From Peronospora farinosa (lineage: Eukaryota > Oomycota > Peronosporomycetes > Peronosporales > Peronosporaceae): a DNA stretch of 64,000 nt. The DNA is taken from assembly GCA_947646735.1 (NCBI GenBank), contig CANTFK010000978.1:124001-188000 (forward strand), in the 5' to 3' direction. The position numbers and the translations under genes are program-made. The notes below the pieces were generated by a model. It had not been told where the DNA came from and searched no databases. It saw only the letters and a program-made list of their open reading frames with translations. Shown one piece after another: positions 9,936 through 19,784 of this stretch. Every line of letters starts with the position of its first letter. Position 1 is the first letter of the stretch.

Positions 9936-10987
9936 CCAGGATCATAGGCATTGGGGCTACCATCAATGTGACGTCTTGTTCTCAAAAACTTGTGATCTGA
10001 CGTCTGGACTGCAACGATTCCTGCGTGACTAAGTTTAATGTGGTCAAGTGAACAAAGGATCATACATTGTTTACTAGCTAGAATCGTCGGCATGGCTATC
10101 TACACCGGTTCTGGTTTTGCTAGAGATCACTGGAAATGGCCTGCAATATCGCTACCGAATCCATGTGCTTCTCCATTCTGCGATAGAGGTCTGCCTATAG
10201 ATCCCAGACTACCACTAATGCATCATACTCTATCATTCTATCAATTCTTTTTGCGGATCGTTTTCGAGTTAAAGCCTTAAAGAATGGAGTGACCCTAACA
10301 ACGACGTAGCGGCACTAGCAACACCAGTATATACGTCCATAGACCTAACTCGATCGACTCGTTTCTAATCGTCTAGCTCTTAGTACTTGACCAGTCAAGG
10401 GGCTCGAAAGATTTTTGGTCCTAAAAAGGAATCCTGCAGCATTTTTGTGGTCATAGAGGCGTCGAAATGAGACACAAAAGTCCATTTACGGACTTTAAAA
10501 GATAATAAATACAGCTGGTGCATTTTGAGATAAAAAAAAACATGGGTCACGTGCATTAAAAGAGAGGGGAGATCAACTCTCACTGTCACCAATTAGTGGT
10601 TAACGTCCTGAATTAGGACGAATTAAGTTAGCGTCACAATGTTAGGCTTACGTCATGAATTTAGGCTAAAGTTTGGTTAAAAATAGTAGCGATTTTTGCT
10701 TTTAGCTTGTATCACAAATTTTATCACAGGCGAGACATTCCAGTAAAAATACTATTTTCATATTCATACATTTAACCAAATATACACAGGTAGTAAAAGC
10801 ATATGCCAAAAACACTAGACTAATGTCTTAGAAAGATGGTCTCATTTTACCTTCATACAAATATCAAGCTGCGGTGCTTTTACGTCTCATACCTAGGCCG
10901 TCATAATCCCCAGCCAACACTTTTTTAATGCCGCGCTATTGCTGCCTCGCGGACCAGTAGTTCTCCTTTTCATCTCAATCAACAAGA
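9936..10987. other. Intergenic region between the AA17 relic and RPS4
   Basis: No coding region or RNA gene is recognised. Short frames (10038-10280 plus, 10395-10592 minus) have no family features. The last 40 bp before 10988 are pyrimidine-rich, which is common before ribosomal protein genes and may belong to the RPS4 promoter/5' UTR. Confidence 0.5.
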
Positions 10988-11942
10988 ATGCCTCGTGGAC
11001 CCCGTAAGCACCTTAAGCGCATGAGCGCGCCCAAGCACTGGATGCTGGGTAAATTGGACGGCATCTGGGCGCCGCGTCCATCGTCAGGTCCGCACAAGTT
11101 GCGGGAGTGTTTGCCACTTATCATCATTCTGCGTAACCGTCTGAAATACGCCCTCACCAAGCAGGAAGTCACTATGATTTGTATGCAGAAGAGCGTCAAA
11201 GTGGATGGTAAAGTTCGTGTGGACCAGGACTTCCCAGCTGGCTTTATGGACGTGGTCGAGCTGCCCAAGACGGGCGACCAGTTCCGTCTGATGTATGACA
11301 CGAAGGGCCGTTTCGTGCTACACCGTATCTCTGATGAGGAGAAAAAGTTCAAGCTTGCCAAGGTCATTCGTCAAGAGTACACCAAGAAGGCTATTCCATA
11401 CATTGCTACCAATGATGGCCGCACGATCCGTTACCCGGATCCGGTCATTAAGGTCGGTGACACGGTCAAGATTGACTTAGAGACGGGCAAGGTCGTGGAC
11501 CACATTAAGTTTGAGGTCGGCAACCTGGTGACTATCACTCGTGGACGAAACACTGGCCGTGTTGGCATTCTGCACCACATTGAGAGGTAGGAACACACCT
11601 TTTCGACTCATTGCGAGCTGGGTGTGGTGGTAGCCACTGGTTGCATCATGTTCGATATTATAGTGGGATGACGACAGCTGTTCTCCCATTATGTTGATGT
11701 CGATTTCTGAAGTTTATATCTGACGTTTGATGTTATTGTTAATTGTGTTCTTTAGACACCAGGGTTCGTTCAACATTGCCCACGTAAAGGACTCGGCTGG
11801 TAACGACTTCGCCACCCGCCTCGGCAACGTGTTTGCTGTTGGTAAGGAGGCCCGCCCGTGGGTGTCTTTGCCTAAGGGCAAGGGCGTCAAGCTCAACATC
11901 CTGGAGGAGCGCCAGCTTAAGGAAAAGAAGGCCAACATTTAG
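10988..11942 (+). CDS. RPS4: 40S ribosomal protein S4 (two exons)
   Basis: Exons 10988-11586 and 11756-11942 are separated by a 169-bp GT-AG intron that splits the Arg codon in HIER|HQGSFN. The spliced protein has 261 residues, the normal length for eukaryotic RPS4. It begins [20 protein letters not shown], the typical eukaryotic S4e N-terminus. It contains the S4 RNA-binding region ([14 protein letters not shown]), the central S4e domain ([16 protein letters not shown]), a KOW motif ([18 protein letters not shown], about residues 178-195) and the C-terminal extension ([20 protein letters not shown]). It is a structural component of the small cytosolic ribosomal subunit. It is a single housekeeping gene between AA17 relics and a useful synteny anchor. 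Confidence 0.97.
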
Positions 11943-12118
11943 TGTCGGTAAAAAAGTTCGATAGTTGAAGGAGGTGATTGTGTCGGATTCGCTGTGACAT
12001 CAAAAGAAGTTGCGCACTGACAGGATCTCCTATGACTTTCATGTATTGAGAGGGAACATTTAAACAGCGAAAACTGTAATTGGAGTTACTGTCGTTGATT
12101 AGAAGTTGTTGAATCTGT

Positions 12119-12630
12119 ATGAATCTTGTGTCTATATGGAACGGTCCTCCACTGGTCGATATCCACCAGATGAAGTACTTCTATTTCATCCGCTTGTATT
12201 CCAACAATTTTTGGAGCTTATTAGCCAGTGCGACTACGACTAAAAAAACTGGTTTTGAAATTTTGATCGAGCGCGACGAGTTCTCGGCTGGACAAATGTT
12301 GATTTTTACAACAAATAGTGGAGCCTACGTTGTCATTCATACTACCACAGCTAAAGACATCCAAATATCTACCGCTGTGCTAGCGGATGTACATGACTCA
12401 TACGGTAGTACGTCTTCGTCCGCCAATCCGATCGCACAAACTTGCAGAAAATGCTTGCCGTTTGCCAAACTTGGCCCTATCATTCCTCACGTAACTCGAC
12501 AATCTCGCTGCGGTTTAATGCTATTTCAAACTGGTGCAAGCAAATTTATTGCGTGGATCATTGAAGAGGGCGTAAAGCACCAAAGTCGCATGATCGTCAT
12601 TTCGGCCTCAATGTGGACAATTTTGGCCAT
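12119..12630 (-). pseudogene. Probable decayed AA17 locus (start and promoter conserved, coding region degraded)
   Basis: Read on the minus strand, the ATG at 12630-12628 and the DNA upstream align with the start and 5' flank of the array AA17 genes (GGCCA.CG.ACGCAAT...CTC-ATGG). Downstream, an IEA-like signal-peptide end and a GGGCCAAGTTT segment (about 12470) may match the AA17 IEA|HQ and GGACCAAGCTTT positions, but the frame is lost. On the opposite strand an open frame of 174 codons (12119-12643) covers the same DNA. It shows no recognisable family and is more likely a by-product than a gene, though a real plus-strand gene cannot be excluded. Confidence 0.4.
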
Positions 12631-13680
12631 GAGGAATCATTAAACATTGCGTCGGTGGCCAAGTGGTAATGTGAGGAACTGAGAGCAGATTGGACTTATC
12701 TAATAGGTGACGTGCTGGCTTCAATATCTTGACAAATTCGTTTCTTTGCAGCGGGACTATGACACGCTCTCAACTTACGCCACAGCGGCAGACTAGACAA
12801 CTATTTATACATGTTTGTTCTTGATCGTCATAATGAGGGTATACTGAAAGAATAGATGTTCCAGTTTTGAGGGCTTCGTCTTTGTCTGTTATCGCGCTTT
12901 GCTGTCGCTTGTGGTATGCCGTTATTCATAGCTTGTTCGTTGGTGCGATCATTGAATCGCTATCATAGCTTACTGGTTGTGTTCTGAACCGTGTTATCAT
13001 TTGCAACAAAACTGTTCCGAGTCTCATTAATATATATAGTATCGCTATCCACACCTTGACGACGACTAACGAAAGGATGGCAACCAATGTGCTGATTCAT
13101 TAAGCATTCATCACCTACAAGGCTACTTGAACGCTATTTGGAGCTTGTTGTGTATATCCTAGTAGTCGATCAGCACCGCTAACAGCGTGCGGAAAATGTA
13201 CAAGCCTCACTCAGATCTTCCTTATGCCAGCAACAGGGCCCAGCCCAGATCAGCCAAAACAGGCTAACTTGTGGCATTAAGACACTTTCTTCGAGGGCGT
13301 TACGCAGGCTCAGCAGTACGTCACTAACCAGCTGAAAACCTCATACCGCTGCTACCCGTAATTCACTCGGCCTTCGTGTCAACTCCTTTCCAGCTCCAGC
13401 AACCGTCACAAGGATACCCCAAAATCTGCTAATCTTAGCGTCTGAGAAACACAAAATACAGCAAGTGATATGCATATCTACAGCTGAATAATGGTTCGGT
13501 GCGCGATTGGGAAATACTCGCTTTCCCAATCGCGTACCGAACCGTCCCTTTCTCTCCATGGGACGGCCACTACTACGTCAACTTGACGGTGAGAGTCACG
13601 GAAAACGGTAACGGTTCGCAAGTGGACTTCATCCTTCCTTCCGCCGGCAGTATACTAGCTGCTGATATTTAAGTTTTAAA
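12631..13680 (-). repeat. Diverged copy of AA17 array 5' flank and tail
   Basis: The segment GGTGGCCAAGTGGTAA...GAGGAACTGA.AGCAGATTGGAC (12653-12692) matches the array promoter region. 13190-13640 matches the array tail (GGAAAATGTACAAGCCTCAC, CAGCAGTACGTCACTAACCA). In this copy the 271-bp repeat and about 380 bp of adjoining tail found in every array unit are absent between 13165 and 13185. It is either the pre-amplification state or a deletion. Confidence 0.65.
13493..13543. repeat. 22-bp inverted repeat (hairpin) in the old AA17 flank copy
   Basis: Arms 13493-13514 and 13522-13543 are complementary with one mismatch and a 7-bp loop (GGTTCGGT.CGCGATTGGGAAA). In the array units the left arm is kept (for example 20504-20525) but the right arm is deleted. 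Confidence 0.75.
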
Positions 13681-13699
13681 AAAAGAGGACTCAGATTTT

Positions 13700-14126
13700 G
13701 CCAAGCACGGCGAGTTACGACATATCTCCTTAGTACTATTCATTCTTTAACTTTTGTTAGACAATGAAGCCATTCCTGCATATACAGTGTACGGCAAGGC
13801 TAGAGATTGCTGGTTTTGTAAGTTTGGTAGAAAAAAAGTCTTTACAATGTAGATGGTCAAGTTACTTAAAAGCTCACTTAATTGCCGTCTTCACACCAAA
13901 ACTTCTTTAGTTGATAACTTGTAAGTAATACATATTCAAGATGTTCTATGCGGTGTATAAAGACCTTTGATAATTCATATCTTTTCAAAACCATGACTGC
14001 GACACAAATATTAAAAGTGAAAGTACCAACAAACAACAGACATTTATAATCTCGATATTAAAGCACCAATTTCTGTCTCTCCCCTTCTTACAAATATCAA
14101 GTCATTTCCTGACTCGCCACACACAC
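13700..14126. other. AT-rich intergenic region upstream of the coiled-coil gene
   Basis: No coding or RNA gene is seen. It probably holds the promoter and 5' UTR of the gene starting at 14127; no specific element is recognised. Confidence 0.4.
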
Positions 14127-15899
14127 ATGGAACAAGAACTTCTATCGTCTACTCTACGACAAAAGCGCCCACAAACCTCCACGGGTGTTTCATTCGGTGA
14201 AAAAAAGCGTCGGTTGTCTTGTAAAGATGGCACCATTCGTGATACTACGTTACATGTTATGACTGAGATGGTACGGGATGAAAACCGTCAGCTGTTGCAG
14301 GATCGAGATATCTTGGAAAATAAGAATAAATCACTCTGTAACGATTTCATACAAACCCATGCAAGTCAAAGGGACTTGAAGGAGGATGACAAGACTTGGA
14401 TGTACCGAGACGTTACTACAAGAGAGGGAGAGTCTAAGGATGTAAGGAATACGGTACTTTATTCAAAACAAACAACCATCGAGGTGGACAATTTGTTACA
14501 GAGTTGTAAACTTTGGCAGGATACATTAGCATCATGGAGTCATGAATTAGCAAGGAAAGTGAAACAAAGAGAGTTGTACGAGGTGAAGGACGTCGTGAAG
14601 AACCTTGTGACCAAAGTTGAGATAAAAACGTTACAGGACGAATTAAAGATCAACCAGATGGAGCTGCACTGGGCCTTTTGGCTCCAGAATGACGCGGTGA
14701 ATGGCTTGAAGGAGATTTATAAGGACGCGCAAGACACTGATGTGTTTGAAGCAATGGAGAAGCAATTGATGAACGACCGAGTAGTGGAGTTGGAGACACA
14801 GTTGGGTCAGAAACGAGCCCTGGAGAAGGAAAAGGAGATGGAATTGTCGTCGTTGAGAGCAGATCAGGAACAGCTTATACAATCGAGTCGCGCGGTGCTT
14901 CATAAAGAGTTTGAGACGTTGGTAGCGGTAAAAAAAGCGATGGATGCGGAATTGAAGCAGCTGAAAGAAAAGGTGAAGGAACAAACGCAAATGTTAGCGT
15001 ATGTGGACGAAGAGCGTGCAAACTTACAGCTACATGACCAGAAGCTGGTAGAGGAGACACGCCAGCTGCGCGAAGATATGGAGACAAGAGAGTTGAAGGC
15101 TATGCAGCAATATGTGACGCAGGAGGAAGAAATCAAGAAATTGCACGATATGTTACAGGTTGGTAAAAATAGAGAGGCGGAGACCACTGCAGCGTTGGCA
15201 AGGGCTGAACAAATGATGAAACAGCGCAAGGAAGAGCTTAAGATTCTTTACATGAAGTTCAGCTCGGCGATGGATTCTGTGTCCGAGAAGACGATGCGGC
15301 TAGAAGAGCTAGAGCAGGAGCTGAAAAATTTACAGGGTAATCGCAATAGAAACGAACAGCTTGAAAAGCAGGTTGCTCAGCTACAGCAAGAAAAGGCAGA
15401 ATTGTCAGCCGCTCGACATTGCGAAAAAAATGACATGAGCGAGGAACTGGTTATAGTGCAGAAGCAACTGATGGAGTCGAAAGAATTGGCGTCGCAACAG
15501 AAGGAATTGACCAGCAAGTTGCAGTGTGAGATCACGGTGTTGAAAAGTCAGAATGAAGCCTTAAAGAAGCAGCAGGTTAAGCAAGAACATCAGAGCGTTG
15601 GACAACCGTCAAAGGAATGCGACAATCGAAACATAGATATTGATAGTGATCTGGTGGTCCATGTTGCCGAGAAAGAAGCGTTGCAGATGTTTGTGCAACG
15701 ATACTATCCTGTCGCAGAAGAGAAGTGCAGCAGATTATTCGAGAAGGTCAGTAAGCTGGAGTTGCAATTCAAGCAAACACAAGATCAGACCAAAGAGGCA
15801 TGCAGCTTACTGCGCATGTGTACGCAGATTGACGCCTGCGATGAATCTGTCCGCGCTTCGCTACTTGACGTTATGGCTACGCTAGAAGGTTTGACATGA
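14127..15899 (+). CDS. Long coiled-coil protein of unknown function
   Basis: An uninterrupted 590-residue frame starts with an ATG. A basic cluster KKRRL at residues 26-30 could be a nuclear localisation signal. Residues of about 215-490 are dominated by Glu, Lys, Gln and Leu in heptad-like order (LEKEKEMELSSLRADQEQL, LEELEQELKNLQGN, QLEKQVAQLQQEKAELS), typical of a long parallel coiled coil. The C-terminal 80 residues (ALQMFVQRYYPVAEEKCSRL ... SVRASLLDVMATLEGL) look like a small helical domain. There is no signal peptide, membrane segment or enzyme motif. Such proteins act in cytoskeletal, centrosomal or kinetochore assemblies, but no specific assignment is possible. It lies directly before the AA17 array and is not repeated in it. 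Confidence 0.8.
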   Translation: MEQELLSSTLRQKRPQTSTGVSFGEKKRRLSCKDGTIRDTTLHVMTEMVRDENRQLLQDRDILENKNKSLCNDFIQTHASQRDLKEDDKTWMYRDVTTREGESKDVRNTVLYSKQTTIEVDNLLQSCKLWQDTLASWSHELARKVKQRELYEVKDVVKNLVTKVEIKTLQDELKINQMELHWAFWLQNDAVNGLKEIYKDAQDTDVFEAMEKQLMNDRVVELETQLGQKRALEKEKEMELSSLRADQEQLIQSSRAVLHKEFETLVAVKKAMDAELKQLKEKVKEQTQMLAYVDEERANLQLHDQKLVEETRQLREDMETRELKAMQQYVTQEEEIKKLHDMLQVGKNREAETTAALARAEQMMKQRKEELKILYMKFSSAMDSVSEKTMRLEELEQELKNLQGNRNRNEQLEKQVAQLQQEKAELSAARHCEKNDMSEELVIVQKQLMESKELASQQKELTSKLQCEITVLKSQNEALKKQQVKQEHQSVGQPSKECDNRNIDIDSDLVVHVAEKEALQMFVQRYYPVAEEKCSRLFEKVSKLELQFKQTQDQTKEACSLLRMCTQIDACDESVRASLLDVMATLEGLT

Positions 15900-16214
15900 T
15901 GCAGCTTGACTTGGTTTGCTGCCGTAATAATGAATACATCAGTCAGTTGATAAGTAATTTACCTGGAAGCGTGTTTAGGCGAATTTGCTGATCCTGACAC
16001 CAGGTTCGGCAGCAGCATCGATATGAGACAAGACCGTTGACCATTTGCTTCAGCGGCCCTGACTGCTCGGAGGATTACGTTGGCGCCGGCAATACAATGT
16101 CATTCATCGCGGCAGTTGTGGCACGGGTCAGTCAAATGCTTTCACATAATTATTATCGACGGCACAGGAAAGAATATGACGTAGCACCATTTACGCCTCA
16201 GAGATGGTCACGAA
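15900..16214. other. Short unique region between the coiled-coil gene and the AA17 array
   Basis: No gene is seen. Homology to the array units begins at about 16215-16234 (TCTTTTGAAAGCCATATAC). Confidence 0.5.
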
Positions 16215-17372
16215 AGCTCAGCAAAAGCACCGTCTTTTGAAAGCCATATACGACACTGGATAAAATGCTGGCTTGATGATATCGTCGAACTTGCTAGAAC
16301 AATATGGATGATGGAATTGGTACAAGTCTACCAGACAATTACATTCAACTTCAGCCGAAGCAGCGGCATAGGACCTTGGTAGGTGAAGGTTCACTTACAG
16401 TGATAAGATGAAAGGCGAGGTATAGCTGCCGTGAGAGATATGGTTGATTTTAGTCAGTGATGCCAAGACGGCTAGTATCCCACGCCCTCAGGAAGCACTG
16501 GCTTAGTGTAAGCGAAAACGGAATGATGTGAAACGAAGGATTTGCTATCTAGAGCAGGAGATCCAGCTGGGGTTTGGTGCAGCGGCCGGCAGCTACTCGA
16601 CAACGCTTGCACAATGTGGAACCCGACTCAAACTAGATCGTGACAAATTTTAGTTTTGAGCCAAAAACTTTTCTTTTTTGAGTCATGCCATCCAGCCTCT
16701 CAACGACAATTTTTGCGCCGAGCTGCTTGTATTTTTCCAAAAGTCTCCCCGAAGCGTGATGATTTAATCCTGTGCTTGAGGCAAGTCATTACACATGACG
16801 TGAAGGCAGCGGAACTGTCGCGGAAACGTGCTTCCTATCGACTTGACGAAAACGTGCTGCAATGACACCGCGGGTTTGTAAGCACTCGATATCCCGGCGA
16901 TTTGGTGTCAGCTTTCACATTTCGACGTACAAACAAAGATGTAAAATACGCCATACCTGATATAGGTTTTTCACGGAGTACAAGTTGTTGAATACGTTGC
17001 TGTGTGACAACGTGATATCTTGAGCCGCGAGTGAACGACTTTCAAGTGGTTGGCATTCTGACTACTACATTTACAAATGACGCTATCAAACATCGTTGGA
17101 GCCTGACATTAGGAAGCATTCACGGAGACAAACACCGCTATCAACATCAACGTCGACTATTTCATTTGTATCCTCTCCAGATAAGGGAACTCCCACGTTC
17201 TTTTCATAAATATACCGAAAAAACGTCAAACTGAAAAGTGTATGAAAAATTGACTAGCTACTCAATCCTTATGCAAAATGTTCACGTACTACAAAAAATG
17301 AACAACTCGAGCGATTTGCTGTCATTCCAGCAACATCACTCAGTTACACACAATATGGTGGCGAAGCAGCAC

Positions 17373-17960
17373 CTATGAGTTGCATTTAGGAGGTGCCACT
17401 GGCTGGCCTCCAGTCGTCAGAGGGACACAAGCTTTGTACACCTGCCACGAATGCTTGTTCTTTACAAAGCGCTCAGCCAGCCAGTACCAATGCAGTACGC
17501 ACGTACCCTTGCACGACGAATAGTCGATACAGTGTTTTTTGGCAGGAAAGTTGTTATGACAATTATCACCTTGGGCTACCATCTTGTCGTCGAGCCACAC
17601 CTCGCACGGTCCGTCGTGCGTGTAGCCCGACACTCGCATATCGCCGTTTTTCGGAATAGGCCGCGCTTTTCCATTACTGTCGGTCCAGCCACATTTGAAG
17701 TCAGCACCTGGGACCACTCTGTACCTCTTCTCGTCGTCCATGAAAGCGCGGAGCGTCTTGTAATTGTTCTCGATGCGCCACTTATTAAAGCTTGGTCCTA
17801 GCTTTATATTCTGTCCCTCGAGATACGCAACTGGGTTCATCGTGCTTCCTTTATATGACTTCCGGTAAGGGGGCACCGGATTCCGCACAACTTGGTGGGC
17901 TTCAGCAGTTGAGAATAGCACCGACACTACGGCAAATGTCGGCAGGGCCAAGCGAACCAT
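17373..17960 (-). CDS. Secreted AA17-type LPMO, copy 1 (intact)
   Basis: The protein has 195 residues. The ATG at 17960 is chosen because the longer frame starts with TTG and the ATG lies at the same place relative to the promoter as in copy 0. Residues 1-21 are a signal peptide ending TAEA, so His22 becomes the mature N-terminus and first copper ligand. His115 in GYTHDGPCEVW is the likely second brace His; an aromatic in HWYWL or YKAC could complete the site. Eight Cys (90, 119, 134, 144, 150, 154, 178, 193) would form four disulfides. No carbohydrate-binding module or GPI signal is seen. The family cleaves pectic homogalacturonan oxidatively and acts in the host apoplast. The role is taken from family knowledge. 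Confidence 0.82.
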   Translation of the reverse strand: MVRLALPTFAVVSVLFSTAEAHQVVRNPVPPYRKSYKGSTMNPVAYLEGQNIKLGPSFNKWRIENNYKTLRAFMDDEKRYRVVPGADFKCGWTDSNGKARPIPKNGDMRVSGYTHDGPCEVWLDDKMVAQGDNCHNNFPAKKHCIDYSSCKGTCVLHWYWLAERFVKNKHSWQVYKACVPLTTGGQPVAPPKCNS

Positions 17961-18040
17961 GAAGAGTCGTTGATAATTGCGTCCGTTGGCCAAGTGGTAA
18001 ATGAGGAACTGACAGCAGATTGGACCAACCTACCCGTTAA
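17961..18040 (-). promoter_or_regulatory. Promoter block of AA17 copy 1 (representative of all array copies)
   Basis: On the minus strand a CCAAT box in TAGGTTGGTCCAATCTGCTG is followed about 15 bp later by TCATTTACCA and about 35-40 bp later by the ATG. Order and spacing match copy 0 and the relic at 12.6 kb. The TCATTTACCA element resembles the oomycete initiator. The same block precedes copies 2-7. Confidence 0.5.
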
Positions 18041-18970
18041 GGCATTTTTCCTACCTACCCAGGCGACGTGTTGTCGTCAATGAAGCTGTTTTTCCTATAG
18101 AGACTATGACACTTTCCACCTTTACGCCTTAAATTAGATGCCCATGTACTTTACTCTTGCATAAATAAATGCATTGACACTATCAGCGGGTTTCTAGGAC
18201 GGTTGTAATGTATAGAGGGAGAAGCACTTGTTCGAACGTGTAGATATTTTGTAAATTACATACTTCAATACACATAACAGAATGTGACCATGACTTTAAC
18301 TAGTGTGAAATGTCGATAAATACATGGCAATAGAAATGACTACGATCGCAGACAGCGAGCCCCATATGATTAGGTTATTACGAAAATGATTGCGAAAATG
18401 CTATCTGCAGTTTTCCGAGCAATTCAATTTTTCCCGTATTTTGTCAGTCTTCAAATGATTGGCTGGTTGGGTTTACTAGATACAACTTGTAACGCCGCTC
18501 ATTATCACGTTTAGAAAACTTTTTCATAAATTCTTGTCTAGTCCCTGAGTCCTTCTTGGTGCAACTGCCGATGAACGTGGCAGAGGTTTTAACCCGGCGC
18601 GTCACCGCGAATGTAATCGTCTCTTTCTTACTTTATTGCCCGCGTGCGATTGACGTGCTGATAATTTGTTGAGCTGCAGGGCCTTTGTCCACTATGGCAG
18701 AGAGGGTGGGAGGGTACGTCACTCTTCTCCACATATCGCTTCGCTTCATAACTTGTTCTTTAATTGAATTGCTACCAGGGTGCGTACTGAACTGTGCTTC
18801 CAAAGTCTCACCACTATTTTAACTATAGTATAGATGTTCAATCATCGCCTTTTTCTGGCGTAGAATGGCACCTCAACCAATGTACTGGTTTATAGAGCAT
18901 TTATTACCTACCATGAGTTTTGAGCGTTCTCTAGGGTTTGCTGTGGTCGTCCTGGTAGTCGGTCGATATT
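18041..18970. repeat. AA17 5' flank in unit 1
   Basis: This non-coding DNA is conserved in every unit (for example 22653-23582 in unit 2, apparently identical). No ORF is kept in frame across units and no RNA gene was recognised. It probably carries upstream regulatory DNA of the AA17 gene. Confidence 0.6.
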
Positions 18971-19782
18971 TGTCTTGAATCTTGTATCCTTCAGAAACTA
19001 AAACGTGTCAAAAGTTCATGTCTATAAATTCAAAAAAATTCGTAGTAAGCATGTTCGTTCGGAGAATCTCGTTCAGAGCGTCTCTATGTGGAGACACGCC
19101 CTGACTTTTTGGATCATAGCATGATCGCGTCTGTGTTATCCTCGTGTCGACAATGTTGTTCGGGATCTTGTGTGCTCCATAAGCGCAACGAATAACCTGA
19201 TCTTGATTGCCAATTCAAGATCAAGTTACTCGCTGCGCTTTTGTCTTGAATCTTGTATCCTTCAGAAACTAAAACGTGTCAAAAGTTCATGTCTATAAAT
19301 TCAAAAAAATTCGTAGTAAGCATGTTCGTTCGGAGAATCTCGTTCAGAGCGTCTCTACTAGGAGACACGCCCTGACTTTTTGGATCATAGCATGATCGCG
19401 TCTGTGTTATCCTCGTGTCGACAATGTTGTTCGGGATCTTGTGTGCTCCATAAGCGCAACGAATAACCTGATCTTGATTGCCAATTCAAGATCAAGTTAC
19501 TCGCTGCGCTTTTGTCTTGAATCTTGTATCCTTCAGAAACTAAAACGTGTCAAAAGTTCATGTCTATAAATTCAAAAAAATTCGTAGTAAGCATGTTCGT
19601 TCGGAGAATCTCGTTCAGAGCGTCTCTATGTGGAGACACGCCCTGACTTTTTGGATCATAGCATGATCGCGTCTGTGTTATCCTCGTGTCGACAATGTTG
19701 TACGGGATCTTGTGTGCTCCATAAGCGCAACGAATAACCTGATCTTGATTGCCAATTCAAGATCAAGTTACTCGCTGCGCTT
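18971..19782 (+). repeat. 271-bp tandem repeat, three copies (unit 1)
   Basis: Copies start at 18971, 19242 and 19513 (TGTCTTGAATCTTGTATCC). They differ only at a few bases (TATGTG versus TACTAG in the small hairpin; TTCGGG versus TACGGG). Each ends in a near-palindrome GCGCAACGAATAACCTGATC...CTCGCTGCGC. No ORF is present. It lies about 1 kb upstream of the AA17 gene. Confidence 0.95.
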
Positions 19783-19784
19783 AT
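19721..19784. repeat. 64-bp near-palindrome closing the 271-bp repeat cluster
   Basis: ATAAGCGCAACGAATAACCT... and ...AAGTTACTCGCTGCGCTTAT pair over about 30 bp each side with few mismatches. The outermost bases (ATAAGCGC/GCGCTTAT) pair only in the last copy of each cluster; in internal copies the right side reads GCGCTTTTG. It is the same at the end of each cluster in other units and was the insertion target of the hAT and the 616-bp segment. Confidence 0.7.

Noticed and set aside
14643..15229. Minus-strand frames inside the coiled-coil gene
   Set aside because: Shadows of a long, biased plus-strand coding sequence.
16656..16865. 69-codon frame MSQKLFFFESC... repeated in units
   Set aside because: It lies in the 3' flank, is absent from B-type units and has no family features.
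17960..17993. Longer AA17 start (MANGRNYQRLF...)
   Set aside because: That frame begins with TTG, not ATG, and would place extra residues before the signal peptide; copy 0 has no such extension.
18971..19782. Possible CRISPR array or satellite
   Set aside because: The repeat is 271 bp with no spacers, in a eukaryotic genome; the 87-bp repeat at 38170 is coding. Neither is CRISPR.
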